Source of the DNA: Dasypus novemcinctus
Lineage: Eukaryota; Chordata; Mammalia; Cingulata; Dasypodidae
Assembly (NCBI RefSeq): GCF_030445035.2
Contig: NC_080694.1
Span: 71,625,147 to 71,689,146 of the forward strand
Length of the DNA: 64,000 bases
Direction of reading: 5' to 3'
The notes under the pieces are model-generated. The model was not told where the DNA came from. It saw nothing but the letters and a program-made list of their open reading frames with translations, and did no database searches. A program made the translations under genes and the position numbers. Shown here one piece after another: positions 47,484-61,775 of the stretch. How positions within the stretch are numbered: the first letter of the stretch is position 1; every line of letters begins with the position of its first letter.

Positions 47484-48362
47484 AAGACATAATTCTGTTT
47501 TTGAGAAGTATTTTAGTAATTGTTGATGTTTATTTGGCATTTGCCACTGCTAGACATTGTTTTTTAAGCACTATGCATGAATCATTTTATGTAATACTTA
47601 ACACAAATTATGACATTCTTGAATTTAGGAATGTATAGGTTAGGCAAAAAGAGAGGGTTATTCACAAATTGTGAATAGAGGAGCAAAATTTCAAACCCAT
47701 GTTGTCTGACTCCAGAATCCATGTGTTATCTACCACAAAAAGTCCAAGGAAAGAAAATAGAGTGACAGATAGGATTCAATACAAGGTATTTCAGAGCAAG
47801 CCTTTTGTCAGTCTGAATATAGATAATATGATTGTTTATTGATATAAACACTTTTTATAAATATATATAATATTATTTAATAGCATTTCAAGTAGATTTA
47901 TTTCTCAGATGAATTATTACAAACCCTCCTTACACACATTTTCAACTTATGATTTGTTTATATTATTCTTGAAAGAACTAGGATAATGTGTACAAAAAGG
48001 TTTTAAGTAATATTATATCAAGGAGGTTTTTTTAAAGGATATACTGCTATAATTTCCTCACTCTAATACATATATATTCTGTAAATTTTTCAAAATTTAA
48101 GAACTTTTAATTCTTGAACTATATATGTAGGCATAGGAGTTGTGTGAAAAGATTTGTTATGCCCAACCACACATTCCCACAAAGGAAGTTCCATGAGCTA
48201 TACAACTTGAATCTGTGTTTCATTTTTCAGTTTGTTTTAGCCTTATCTCTCAATATACAGAGAGGTAAATGATATGCATGGAATACACTTGGGAGGAGAT
48301 TTTAACGTCTTGCCTCTTGAGTACACTTCAAGAAGAGAAAGTCCCTGGTTCCTGACTTTTCC

Positions 48363-49294
48363 TTAGAAATTTTGCTTTTTCCTCCGCAACCTCTTCAGAG
48401 CTCCTTTGACATCCTTGTTCCTCAGAGTGTATATGAGGGGAATGAGGGTGGGAGTCACAACTGTGTAGAAGAGGGTAGGGAACTTGCCCTGGCTGTGGCC
48501 ATAGGATTGCTTGGGTTGGATGTAGATGGCTGAGCTGGCCCAAAGAAGAGGGACACCACTATTTGGTGGGAACCACAGGTTCCCAGGACCTTGTGCCAAA
48601 CTTTGGCTGACTTAAATTTTACCACTGCTTGAACAATGAGTCCATAGGACAACAATATCAAGGCCCTAGGAAGAAGGAGCAGAGCCAGGGTAGGCATGAA
48701 GAGCTGGACTTCATTGACATGGATGTCAACACATACCAGCTTGATCTTCACAGGCACCTGACAGAAGAAGTGGTGGAGATGGCAATATCCACATCAGGGA
48801 AGCCAAAGAGTTATGGTACTCTGGATGATAGTGTTTCCCACTCCACTATGCCATGCTATTCCTGCTAAGACCTTGCTAAATGAAGAGTGCATGATGGCAG
48901 TGTAATTGATAGTTTGTAAACAGCCACATAGCAGTCAAATGCCATGACCGTAAGGAAAACACATTCATTGGAGCCATCGAGAGTGACACATAGAACTGAA
49001 TGGTACAGCCAGTGGAGGAGATGGTCTTGGCTGGCCTCTTCAGGTTCCACAATATCTGGGGACAATGCTGGTGGTGACGCAAATGCCAAGGAAGGAGAGA
49101 TTTGTGAGGAAGAAATACATAGGCATGTGGAGTTTGAAGTCCATACAGGAAACCAGGATGACAGTTGAGTTGCCAATGAGCATCAGAAGATAGGATATCA
49201 GGATTAGCACAAACAAGACTACCTCTGATTGTGGTTGGTTTGAAAATCCAAGCAAAATAAAATCTCCCTAGGATGTCAAATTGATTTTCTCCAT
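48363..49294 (-). pseudogene. Olfactory receptor, OR2 family, copy B pseudogene
   Basis: Paralogue of 4005-4917 on the same strand. Start ATG 49294; codon 9 is TAG (49268-49270), after which the same frame reads [14 protein letters not shown]. Landmarks: [29 protein letters not shown] (the DRY motif changed to DCY), [40 protein letters not shown], and [29 protein letters not shown], ending at TAA 48363-48365. Frame shifts occur after SIVP (a base lost from a C run), in TM3 (48976-48983, shared with copy A), after VYK, and near GPAQ/ASSA. It is dead, although its C-terminus is better kept than in copy A. Confidence 0.9.
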
Positions 49295-49299
49295 TGTCT

Positions 49300-52200
49300 T
49301 ACTCTGGTAAACAGAAAAATGGGCATTAAGAATTCAATTTAGGAAAATATCCTTATTGCTATTTACTTATTTGAAGTATAATTAAATAAGATTTGAAGCA
49401 AAACTCTAGATGAGTTTTTTTTTTTTTGTGGATCTTCACAGAGAAGGAAAATAAGTAATTATTAAAAACATGTCCTTAAAAAAAGGTATTGTCATGTATC
49501 ACCATTTTTTCATCTCAATAAGCTTTTAACCAATTCTCTTTTATTCATATGACCATTCTGTTTCCCATTTCCTGGTAAATATTTTGAAAGTAATCTACTT
49601 AAAGTACAAGAGAAAACCTCCCATTTTAGCATCTGTGCAATACTCTGAGGAGACAAGAGGACATGAATAATGAGACTGTGAAATTCTAAATAGATTATGA
49701 GGGACCTTTGTCCTTTATTACAGAAATATGGAAATAATTGTGTTCATCAACACTGGTTGATGAGTGTTTACATGCTAATTTTATTTTCTTAAATTTGGTC
49801 AAAAATAGATTTTTCTGGTATATTTCATAAGACCACACAAACTACCTCAGACATGCACACATTTTCCAAGATACGTAACAATAAAACATATTTGATAAAA
49901 AGGGAACAACTCACCTACAAACACTCAATAGTTAAAGACAATTAATGCTTTTGGAGAAGTCATGAAAAAGGGAACAAACATCTTGTTCATCTCATTTTTC
50001 GTTATTCTGTACAATTTTATAAAAAGCAGATTATAGAGTTCACCTTAACTCTTTATTTTCTCTCTTGTATGATATTATCACCATTGCCCTCATTTTACCT
50101 GCTGCTAAAATCCTATTTGACAGACTCATTTGTTATAAGGAATATTGAGTGAAAGCTCAATTTGTCATTTTATTCAAGCCTGTTTAGTTTCAGGAGTAAA
50201 AGTGTATCTTATATAGAGAGAATAAGATTTTTTAGAATTTTAAATTCTGGAGCTAGAGTTTCAGGTTCATTAACTCATAAAAAACTTCTCAAAAGACTTC
50301 ATGAACGTAGTATACAGATTCCCAAATAATGCTTATTTCTATTGTTGCTTGATGTAAGATGCTAACTTATCCCAGGTTCATGTGTTTCAGTTTTAAAAAT
50401 CATATTTCAATTAATTCAAATATTCTACTCCTGGGATCAAATGTGAACTCAAGAAGTTATTTGCAGCACCTCTAGAAAATAGCACAATTTATGTACTTTA
50501 AGAATAAAATTCATCCTAAATGTGAACTTTTTCTCCCTATATGAATTTAAGTGTTAACCAGCCTTCATTAAGCAGAAATCTACAAATTACCAATTTTCTA
50601 ATTTAACATCAAATTACCAAGTCACTTAAACTAATATGATGTTAGATTTGGAAGAAGCTTGAGAAATGATCTTTTTTTATTATTTAGATTAACAAATGAA
50701 AATTCCATTAATATAGTGCTGACAAGGGTCCTACTTCTATCAGAATCAGAGATGAAGTCAAAATAATGTAAATAATCTACCCATATCTTCCCTTTGCAAA
50801 TACTAAATTATTTCTAAACCTTTTAATAAGAGGAATCATATGAGGAGAGCCTTCCACTACAGCCCCTTCCTTATTTTATGCTTCATACTCTTTATGTGAA
50901 TAGTGACTACTCTCTCCCATGCAGTAAAACTGGCTTATTATGTAGAGATGTGGAGATGTTAGCCTTTTCCATGGTTCATGTCTGAGAGTTGTGGCTTAAC
51001 AGCCACAACTGATGAGAGTGACCATAGATTGGAATTTGTTGTGTGTGTGTTTGTCTGTGTTCACAAAATTTTAAACCAGCAAAGATTAAAAACCAATTTT
51101 CCCCACATGATATGTTACAAAATCTGAATTATGAACAACAGCTGTCTAGTGCTGCTTGGAAAAGGAAGAAATCCCTAGAGAAATATTCTTTTCCTTTTCA
51201 CAGAAATAAAAAGAAATTTCTCTCTGCCACCCCAACCATCTTTTGTGATTCTTCTTGTACTATGAACAAGAATGATTTTGAGTTAGATTCATAAAGTTCA
51301 TCAAGGTAACTGGGAGAAAAGGTGAGATGAATAAATAAGGCAGGTGACTCCCATCCTCCAAGTCTCATGCCCCTTTTCCCTTTTATCTTTCCCAATGTGT
51401 GGAGAAGAAGATAGACAAGTGATGTGACTTCAGCATACAGAGTTTCTCTCCTGAAGGCAATGTCACTGCTCAATACCCATGAAGGAGCCTAAAGTAAATA
51501 TTTCTCCAGCCATATTCCCCAGAGGAAAGCACATCATGAAAAATGAGAAGTCTATGATATTCTTAATCTCACAAGAACTTGGGGCTCTGTATTTCCAAGT
51601 TACTAATTAATGTATAGTTGCATAGTGCCCAGAACCTGGTTTTCTCATGAAAAAGCATGAACAAAGTCACTTCTTAACTGGATATTGTAGAATCTCCTGC
51701 CAGAGACTATCTCCCACAATACCTAAGCCCCTCAAATATATATATATCCTATATTCAATTCTGTGGATGGTGAAAAGGAAAAAAAGCAATACCTTCGCTA
51801 TCAGACATTAGCCATATATTCAGTTCTCATTTTGTAAACAAATATTTTCATTAATAAGCATAAACAATTTTCTTACCAGTAAACATGATCCGTAACATTG
51901 GTGATTGAATTCATTATGAGAAGGTACCAAATTATTTGAATCAATTCCAAATTATTGGTCATTAATTTTGGTTGTAATTTGATTATAAATTCAGAATTGT
52001 AATGATTAACAGTTTTTAATTAAATACATACCCATGTTATTATATACTTACTTCTGGGCTATGTGTGTTGTGAGTTACAGATACAACACTGCTATATTTA
52101 ATGGAGTTGAAAAACAATCCATCTATTTTTTAATCTGTGCACAGGACTTCACCTACATATTCCAGTTCAGTTATTAATCTTTTTTACACTCTGCTATGTG

Positions 52201-54229
52201 AAATATTAAATATCACCCTAGTTTTAATTTGTTTTATAAAAACTTTCCTAACCCCAAGTTTATGCAAATATTCATCCAAATTTTTCCCTATCCCCCTATT
52301 AAGATTAATATTTTGCAATGAATTCTTTACAAAGTCTTCTCAGGCATATTTTAGTTAAATTGATGAGTGAGGGATCTAATATTACCACTATTGTTAGTGA
52401 TTATTATTTACCTTATTAAATAATTTATCACTTCCTCACTGATTTGCAATGCCAGATTTATAAAAATTTATCATTCCAGACACATATATTTGTATTTCAA
52501 AGTTCATTTAATTTCAGTGATATATCTCAGAGAGATATATCATACAAATTCTATTTTGGTTTTATTTCTTTTGCTTTTTCAATGTTTCAATTTCACATGC
52601 CTATTACTTTACAAAACTTAGGTATGTCCATTTTACAGAATTGTTATCCAGTGGCAGTCTTAAAATTGCATTTGATAGTTACAATGGTTAGTTTTATGTT
52701 TCACATTTTCAAGATACAGTAACAACACTAATAGAGGTTCCATGAAGATATATTTGAATACGGTTTGCATCCATTCAGTTGATTCCAGGGGATTGCCCTC
52801 CATAATGTGGTGGACATTATTAAGTCTTTGGAAAAGCTTAGAATCAAAATTGATATTTCTCAGAGAAGAAGACATTCCGCCTCAAAACAGCAGCATCAAA
52901 TTGTACCTGCATTATAGATTTTTAACGTGTTAGCCTCCACTTTTGCTTGGTCAATTTCTTCAAATAAATAAATCTTGTATAATCTCTCTCTCTCTTTCTC
53001 TCTCTCTCTACTGATACAGTCGAAAATACAAAAAACAACAATAGTAATTATAATTATGATGACTTTTTCCCTAATAAAAATGATACTAAATTTTATTTCC
53101 AGGTAAATATTATTGCCTTGTTGACTAACTTTCCCCACTCTTCCCTCCTATCTCCAAAATTATTAATGGATTTTGATTTTCAATGTTAGTTCCTGAATGT
53201 TTCTTTCCTCTTTTCATCATCTGGAATTTTTTAGAGTATTGGAACATTGCCCTCATATTCCACAACAACAATATAAAAGACAATCGAAAAGTAAGAGTAA
53301 CATATACACATTGGACAATCTGTTGTAACACTCCTGAATTCTTAAATCAACTTCATATGATTATGGTGCATTTTTCTTTTACTGTTGAATTTCATATAAA
53401 GAATTTCCATTAGAAGTTTATGTTGATATACATAAAAGATGTTAAACTGTATCTTTTTCAATTATTTTGTCATCCTCTGCATTACTATGAAGTTTGTAAT
53501 AATGAAGTTTTCCATTATTTAAGTTCAGAAATTTAATAGAAAATGAGAAACAGCTAAAATAGTAATTGATAATTACAAGTGTCTAGGAAATAGGATAACA
53601 CAAAACATTTAAAATCATTTTTAACATTTTTAAATGTCCTTATACAATTGACCAAAGGCATGATTAAAGAAAAGTTATATTAATAGTGGATTCCAATATA
53701 ATCCATCCTCATTTTCACCTATTAATAACCTCTTATATTTGTGTGGTGCATTTGTTACAGTTGATAACTAAATATTGAAGAATTGTTACTAAGCAAGTTC
53801 TATTATGGTTTATACTCTGTGCTAAAAAGTTTTATAGGAATATTTTTGAAAATATTCCAAAAATGTATGATGTCATGTATCAATCATTGAAATATTAAAC
53901 AGAAAAATTCCAATATCCTGCCTTCCATGTTTTCTTCCTTTCCCCTCTCTTAAGAATCTCTAGCAACCACTACCTTTATAAAAGTGTTATAAGTTCTTTT
54001 CTTCCTTCATCCTAATAACTACAATTACAATAAATCAACTTTGGTCAGTTTTTGCACTCCCCCTTATATTTGTTCATTCCTCAGTCTTGAATAATTTGGG
54101 ATGTTATCTGCTCTTCTTCAGGTTGAGAGGGGTATTAGATATTAAGGTTCTGATAGAAGAAACTGTCTTGCTTACTGTTGTGTATGCTCTGTTTTTTAGG
54201 ATGAAACATGTCCATTATCAAATCTTTTA
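49300..54229. other. Intergenic part of copy B, no gene seen
   Basis: AT-rich sequence colinear with 4930-8060 and 32660-34480. It contains a (TC)n microsatellite at 52983-53009. The empty site of the copy A transposon block falls near 52160-52190. Confidence 0.6.
52983..53009. repeat. (TC)n microsatellite
   Basis: An imperfect dinucleotide run on the plus strand, specific to copy B; the matching site in copy A (about 33350) lacks it. Confidence 0.85.
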
Positions 54230-56035
54230 AAATACATCTTTTTATTAAAATATATAGTTCATACTGAATATGTATAAACAATAAGTGTATAGTAAAAATT
54301 GTGAACTTTACAAAAAAAAAAGAGGCATAACATCATATAGGGGTCCCATATATCACCCCTCCAACAACACCTTGCATTGTTACGCAACATTTGTTACAAA
54401 GCATTAATTAGTTGTCCTGGGAAGTCTGAAGAACTGGAGAGTAGGTGTTGACCACAACTTTCCTGGGATTCAGGGCTCAACAAGCATATGAACAGACAAA
54501 AAATTTAAGTCTCTGAGACATACATTTAATGGATATAGTGATAAATTATTGGGTCAGTAAAAGGGGCATAATAGTTATAAAGGATTCTAACTCTGTTATA
54601 TTGGGGAGATAGGTTATCAAATATTCCAAAATATGCCCACAGAGGGGTGCTGATTTCATGGGGTTGTATGCCTTGCCATTAGTATTTTGTTGTCTCTAGA
54701 GTCCTCAGGCCCACCATATTTGAGGTTTTGTTCAAGTAGCAGTTAGTGAGATCTGCCTGAGCATGTATATGCATAACCTCTGTAATGACCTTCTGACTCA
54801 CTTTGAAATCACTTACCTGGTAAAATACTTTTATATTTAATTTTTCTCCCCTATAGTCAAGGTCTTTTGCTAATAAATCAATGGTTGTTTTTTTGGTATC
54901 AATCCTTTGGTGCCAGGGAGGCTCATCCCTGGAAGTCATGTCCCATGCCAGGGAGAAGGTAGTGGGTTTATTTGCTGAGGTTGGCTTAGAGAGAGCCGAC
55001 ATTTGAAAAACAAGGAGATTTTCAGGAGGTAGCTCTTAAGCATTGGTTATTATAAGTCTAAGTTTCAATTTTATAGCAATAAGGCTTATAAGTATAAGAA
55101 TTTATATTGAATACTTGGCATACTGATCTATTTTATTTTATTAGGTACAGCTTAAGTAATCCAGAGATTTTTGCCACTTTACTTGAGATAGTAGCAGGAC
55201 TTCCCAGGAAAGGAGTGTAATATTTTTTGGCTAGTGCATGGGTCTCCACTCACTGAGAAAATACACTTATGACAACACAAACACATTCACATTCCGTAGA
55301 AGGGCACCCACCCTGTTGTACCTCTCCTCACAATTCTTTCCATGGACACCCTGCACCTGTGACACTTCCCTGCTGGAGATCCCAAAAGAACACTCCCACA
55401 GGTGTATTCTAAACCACAATCCTTGGGCACTTCAGAGTTCACTGAGCCATACATTTACATGTTCCATCCTCCATGCCTCCCCTCAGCACCATGGATGACT
55501 CAAACCCCCCAATGCTGCTCACATGCACACTCCATGTGAGTGAGCACAACCACACTCACATTGCTACACAACCAACACTTCCATCCACTGCCAAACCACC
55601 AGTGACCTTATCATAGGTTCTACCCAGACTGAGCATCAATTCCCCACTCTCTACTCTCTTTCTAGTTCCTGGTGCCATATATTCCAGGCTCTACCTCTGT
55701 GAGTCTGCTCAATATCCTTGTTCATATCAACAAGGTGACGCAATATTTGTCCTTTAGTGACTGGCTTACTTCTTAAGTTGATGGACACTTGGGATGTTTC
55801 CAACTTTTGGCAATTGTGAATAATACCACTATGAACATTGGTGTGCATATGTTGTTTGTGTCCCTACTTTTAATACTTCTAGATATATTCCTAGAAATAT
55901 ACTGCTGGATCTTATGGCAATTCTATACTATACTTAGCTTTCTATACTTAGCTTTCTTAGGAACTATTAAACCATCTTCCACAGTGAATGAACCATTCTA
56001 TATTCCCACCTATAGTGAATGAGTTAAAACATTTT
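54230..56035 (-). mobile_element. Old LINE-1 3' part, copy B counterpart
   Basis: Counterpart of 34480-36130. The right end (55776-55990) preserves wording typical of the ORF2 C-terminal end in reverse orientation (GATGGACACTTGGGATG, TTTGGCAATTGTGAATAAT), which copy A has lost by a deletion of about 200 bp near 36050. It supports the reading that this block is a decayed LINE-1. Confidence 0.7.
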
Positions 56036-56039
56036 GAAA

Positions 56040-58626
56040 GTCAGAAAAGTGCATTATCTCACTGCTCTAATTTTGCTATTGAGTAATGGGCTTGTCACAC
56101 TATGGGCACAGAAGCTGATACCATGACACCGTGATTATCTGAAAAGAAGAGAATTATTGCAAGGTCATCCAGCACAGAGAAAGATGATAAGGCTCAAATC
56201 TGTCTTCCCAAGCTGGGGGAGAAGCAGGGATTTTAAGGGTTAGAGTGGGGATGCCTTAGGGAGGTGGGATAATGTGACATAGGGGTGGTGTGAGATGAAG
56301 CAGGTCAGAGATAGGGCTAGAGGGAGTGTGTGCAGGAGTGGACATTGCCAGCTCACTAGTTGCATGATCAGAAAATGACATTGTTAGTATGATGAAAGGG
56401 TAGAGATTTAACAGCACAGATGCCATTAGGTTACTTGAGGATAAATTGACAGAAAGTGCATGGTTTGACTGAGGAATTTTACAGGCCAATCTAGGCCTGT
56501 TCCTCCCTGTACCAGGTAGTTTTGTGGTAAAGACAGAAAAGGGGAGTTAGAGCAACTTGTGATAAAGGCAGATAAAGGGGGGAGGGTTCCACTGTTTCAG
56601 TACCCCCTTTGAATTTCCTCAATCTCTTGGGATTGAGGATGGTGACCCACTCTGGCAGGTTCATGCTGATCAAGGGCTTAGATTAGGATGTGAGGAATGG
56701 AAGTGCTTGGCTTGGAGCTGAAGTCACTCATAAGTTCCTGGTTGTCATTCTTGGAGGGACTGGTACCTCTGGTTTCAGGGCTTAATTGACATAAGAACAG
56801 TCGGGAGGCTTTAAGATACTAAGGAATATATTTAACAAGTAAATTGAAAATATGTTTATATTAATTAATACAAAAAGAAAGAGAAGGATCATGATTAGGA
56901 GATTTGTAAGTAAATAAATATAACCACGTCAAATTGGAAAAATAGCTTTTTATAGATTCCGAGCAGGAGCATATTATGGATTTGCTCATTCTATGTAGCC
57001 ACATAGTTTGTTTATGGTGTCTGGATGTTCCTAGAGTTTTTAGGAACATTGATATGTAAGGCTTTGTATATTATGGCAGCTTGTGATATCTTGCTGAGAC
57101 CTCCTCAAGAATAACTTCCAGAATGAAGCCCCAGCTTTATTTGAAATTTGAAATGTCTTAGAAATAGAAATTCTATTTTGTCTTATTTCATTTACGATTT
57201 TCACTTTTTGATTAAGATTTTTCTCCAAATACATTGTTGATCAAAATTTGGAATTAATGCTTCAACACCAGGAAGACTTATCCCTAGGAGTTATGTCCCA
57301 TGCAGAAGGGAATGTAGTGTGTTTATTTACAGAGTTTGGTTTAGAGAGAGAGAGATCACATTTGAGCAAAACAAGAAAGATTTCTGGGAGTGACTATTTG
57401 GCATTAATTATAATTAGGCATAGTTTCATCATTATAGAAATAATTTTTATTTTTTTCTAAATTTTTAAATGAACTTATAGATAATATATATGGATATATA
57501 AATTGCACTTATGTGCAAACCTTAAGATTAAGGACTTTTCTCATTAGCTGTTACGAGCTAATTGCCTTGTTTCCTTTGATGAAGCAAGGCTTATATATCC
57601 CACAGTTTATTTAACTAGGCCTCCCTGTTATAAGTGCACATGGGGATATTTTTATTTTATCAAAAGAGTGGCCTTTAGTTTTAGACTTTGCAAAGTTCCT
57701 TGACTATATATAAATTGGGAACCCCTATTCCTTGAGCAAATGGTGGGAATTCCCCAGGCGAGGAAGGCTAATAATTTTTAGCTACTATGAGGACAGTTGT
57801 CTATGGGAAAGATAAACATCTATCCGTCCAGGAAATAGACATATAACAATAAAGACACACTCTTATTTCATTAAAATATGTAGCTGTATAAAGTCTATTG
57901 AAGGTGTTTAAATGAACACTGTCAATGGAGGCAACTGATCCTGTCCCACCTTTACATCTTTGCCAGGTTTATGTAAATTGACAGGTAGAACAAAATTTAT
58001 ATACTTGCCTTGCTACCCGTTGAAAGTCCTGTTTTTCTGAAGATGAAGCTCTGACTTGTAGCTGATGGCTTGCACTTTCAGAGAAGCATCTGAGGAAAAT
58101 AATATAGCTGAGGAGGAAATTTCCTCGTTCTTGTGACATATGATTTTTTTAAAGAATACCTGAAATTATGACCAATAACATTATGCTATTGCCTAATATC
58201 ATGCAGATTAGTATCAGGGCATGATATGGACAGTGAGAATATTTTTAAAACTTTAGGAATTTTATACAATCTTGAAATGTTTTTATGAATAAATTTTCAC
58301 CCATAAAAATTCAACTAACAGGAGTTTAGAAAATCCCTTTTAATTTTTATAACATATTCCATGTAATTTACAGCATATTAAAATAAATTTATTTCTATCA
58401 CTTTTCTTTTTACAAGGTGAGAGTAAAAAGTCATTCACCAGTTTAAAATAAGAAAGAGCTTTTAGTTTTGCTTTGGCGAAGACAAAATGCCAAAAGTTGT
58501 CAAATTTGAACATTATACTAAAAAGGGATATGGGTAATTATGAAGCAATATTTGTTTCCCAATTTAACCAAAGTGACAGTAAAAGAGTAAATAAAAGTAA
58601 ATAAAAAGATATTTAAAAAAAGACAT
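56040..58626. other. Intergenic part of copy B, no gene seen
   Basis: Colinear with 36140-38580. Includes the LTR-like stretch near 56080-56500 and a decayed LINE-1 3' UTR fragment near 57040-57440. No coding signal. Confidence 0.5.
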
Positions 58627-60968
58627 AGTTCTTTTTTTAATCTTTTTTGTCATTTTAATTTTTTTTAGGTTACACTGAAAAAATATGAGGTCCCCACATA
58701 CCCCCATCCCCCTCACCCCACTCCTCCAATATCAACAACCTCCTCCATCATCATGGGACATTCATTGCATTTTGTGAATACATCTCTGAGCACTTCTGCA
58801 CCACATGCACAATGGTCCACACTATAGTATACACTCTCCCCCAGTCCACCCAGTGGGCCATGGCAGGACATAAAATGTCCAGTACCTGTCCCTACAGTAC
58901 CATCCAGGACAACTCCAAGTCCAGAAAGTGCCCCCACATCACATCTCTTCCCTCTCCCTACCTTTAGCAACTACCGTGGCCACTATCTCCACATCAATGT
59001 TACATTTTCTTTCATTACTAATCATAATAGTTCCAGAATAGAATATCAGTAAACCACTGCAATCCAAACTCTATTCCTTCATTCTGTGGACCCTGGGATG
59101 GTTATGTCCGTTCCACTTCTATATCGAGAGGGGCCTTAGATACCACTTGGATGATGGATGCAATTCTTCTGCTTTCAGTTGTAGGCACTCTTGGCTCCCT
59201 GATGTGATGGTTGACCTTCTTTAGCTCCTTGTTAGCTGGCTGGGGTAAGTCCAATAAACCAGTGGGTAGGAGTTGCAAGTCTGTTGAGGATCATGGCCTG
59301 GCTATCACATGGACAGTCCAGAGATTCAGGTCCCCTGAGCATACACCAATTCCCAGTGCCAACCACAGGTCTGGTAAAAGTAACAGGAGAGGCTTGTGAA
59401 CAGTGATCACTTCTGAGTACAACTCCATCACAATCAGGAACATAAACTCCAAAGTAGGGCCAACTGACATGGCACTGAACTCCATCTGCCTTGACCATAG
59501 AACCTATGGATCTCTGTAACCCTCAGAAGAATCAATACCTGAGCTTGTGTCTACTTTGGCTGTCTCTGGGACCCTGCTGAGTTGTGTGTGAGGGCGACCC
59601 CTCTGATGACCTCCCGACTCCTTTTTGGAGACTCATAGTCATATACACTCATTTGTTCTTTCCATTTCCCCCTTTTATTCAAGGTCAAAAAGCAGTTTTT
59701 AATATCTGATATTACATGTAGGGTGAAATATTCTGCTGGTCTGAGTTGACCCTTTCATTCAGGGTCTTTTTCTAGTTACATCATCAGCTGTTGCTTGGTA
59801 ATAATCCCTCGGTGCCAGGGAGGCCCATTGCTAGGAGTCATGTCCCATACTGGGGGGGGGGGGAGCAGGGAGGGTGGGGAAGTAATACATTTAAACGCTG
59901 AGTTTGGCTTAAAGAGTGGCCACATTTGAGCAACATGGAGGCTCTCAGGGAATAAGTCTTAGGCACCCTGCAGTTCTAGGCCTAGATCTTATTTCAGGTG
60001 CACAGGTTCATAAGCATAGTCATTAGTATCAAGGGCTCATTGTTGGACCATCCTTCTTTATTGGTCTTAGCCATTGCACTTGGGGGATTGTTGCTGTTCC
60101 ATTGGGAAATGTGAAAGAGCTCCCCTGGCTAGGAACTCGGCAATTCCTCAGTTGTCATTTTTAACTGTAACCACTATGAAAATACCCAAATATTTTTATG
60201 TACCCTGTATACATGCCCTGGAGAACTCCTTCCCAACCATGTGCCCCCTATCAATAACACTCCACACCAGTATTTCTCCCCTGCCATAGTTGAACCTCTC
60301 TGTGGTTCTTCAGAAATGAAGCCTTATATATTGCCAGGTTCCATTAATAGTAGAATGGAATATAGTGATGGGTTTAAAGAAAATAAATTGGGGTATCAAA
60401 AAATGAAAAAATGGAAAAGTTTTGTTTTTGATGTTTTGCTTTTATCACTGCAATAAATGTTGTTCTGTATGTACAGTAGCAAGGCAATCTCTTCCATTTC
60501 TTCCTCAGTTTCTACATCCTTTCTTTTTTTTCTAATTATTAAGTTTGTCTTCACAAAAGTTTTATATCACAGTAATTCATATATATAATATATGGAACTC
60601 CCACAAATCCAACATCAAACACTTTGTCCCTTCCCCAGCAATGATCTTTATACATGTTCATATTATATTTGCTGCAGCTGATATACAGATCTTGACACAA
60701 TAGCTTCCAAACATGGTTATGCTTCAGTTTACATTATGGTTTATATTTTAGACTATGTAATTTTCTAAATGTTTTTTTAATCTTATGTTTTACATTATGG
60801 TTTACATTTTAGCCTCTAGGCCTTTATACTTTTTTGTGTGTAATTTAACATGTCCTATATCCTATTTTGCATGACCTTTTGGAGAACTTCCATTGCCCCA
60901 CAGCTACACTGATTCCATCTATTCAATACCTCTTTCCCCTCTCCCCACAAGGCCCATAGTGACAATCA
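58627..60968 (-). mobile_element. LINE-1 3' UTR, long minus-strand copy
   Basis: A 2.3-kb reverse-oriented LINE-1 3' UTR. It begins with T-rich sequence and the terminal motif (pyrimidine tract 58697-58730) and runs without a break back to the part that lies near 24840 in the plus-strand LINE-1. It ends abruptly at about 60968, where a plus-oriented copy begins. Confidence 0.82.
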
Positions 60969-61775
60969 TTCCTGAGTGTAATGGAGTTGGACTCAGATGT
61001 GATCTTTGTATACAAGCCTCTCCTGTTACTTTTACTGGACCTGTGGTTGGCACTGGGGTTGGTGTATACTCAGGGGTCCTGAATCTCTGGGACATCCATG
61101 TGACAGCCAGGCCCTGAGACTCAACAGACTTGCAACTCCCACACTCTTGTTGATTGAACTTACCCTGACCAGCTAGCAGGGAGGTGAAGAAGATCAAACA
61201 CCACACCAGGGAGCCAAAAGTGCTTACAACTGCAAGCAGGAGAATTGCATCCATCATCCATGTGGAATCTAAACCTTCTCTCAATATAGAGGTGGAGTGG
61301 ACATAACCAGCCCAGGGTCCACAGGATGGAGGAATAGAGTATGGATTAGAGTGGACTTACTGGTATTCTAATATGGAACTATTGTGATTAGTAATGGAGA
61401 ATATGTAGCATTGATGTGGAGAAAGTGGCCATGGTAGCTGCTGAGGGTAGAGAGAGGGAAGAAGAGATATGATGTGGGGGCATTTTCAGAACTTGGAGTT
61501 GTCCTGGGTAGTACTGCAGGGACAGTTTCTGGTCATTGTATGTCCTGCCATGGCCCACTGGTTGGACTGGAGGACAATGTAAACTATAATATAAACCATT
61601 ATCCACGTGGTGCAGCAGTGCTCAAAGATGTACTCACCAAATGCAATGAATGTCCTATGATGACCTAAGAGGTTGTTGATAAGGGAGCAGTGGGGTGAGG
61701 GGGTTGGGGGGTATTTCAGGACCTCATATTTTTTTTAAAGTACCCTTTAAAAAAACAAAGAGGAAAAAAAAGTTT
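60969..61775 (+). mobile_element. LINE-1 3' end, plus-strand copy
   Basis: The wording matches 26385-27150 in plus orientation (CCTGAGTGTAATGGAGTTGG at its start), through the G-rich tract (61686-61711) to an A-rich end near 61745-61772. Immediately beyond, copy A/B homology resumes at about 61780. Confidence 0.82.

Noticed and set aside
47079-47540. 153-codon minus-strand frame
   Set aside because: It is the antisense of the DAS-SINE and its AAAT tail; the repeating LFIY is the tail read backwards.
58627-61775. Simple twin-primed inversion of one LINE-1
   Set aside because: Both arms include the same 3' terminal region and tail, whereas twin priming inverts a non-overlapping 5' part.
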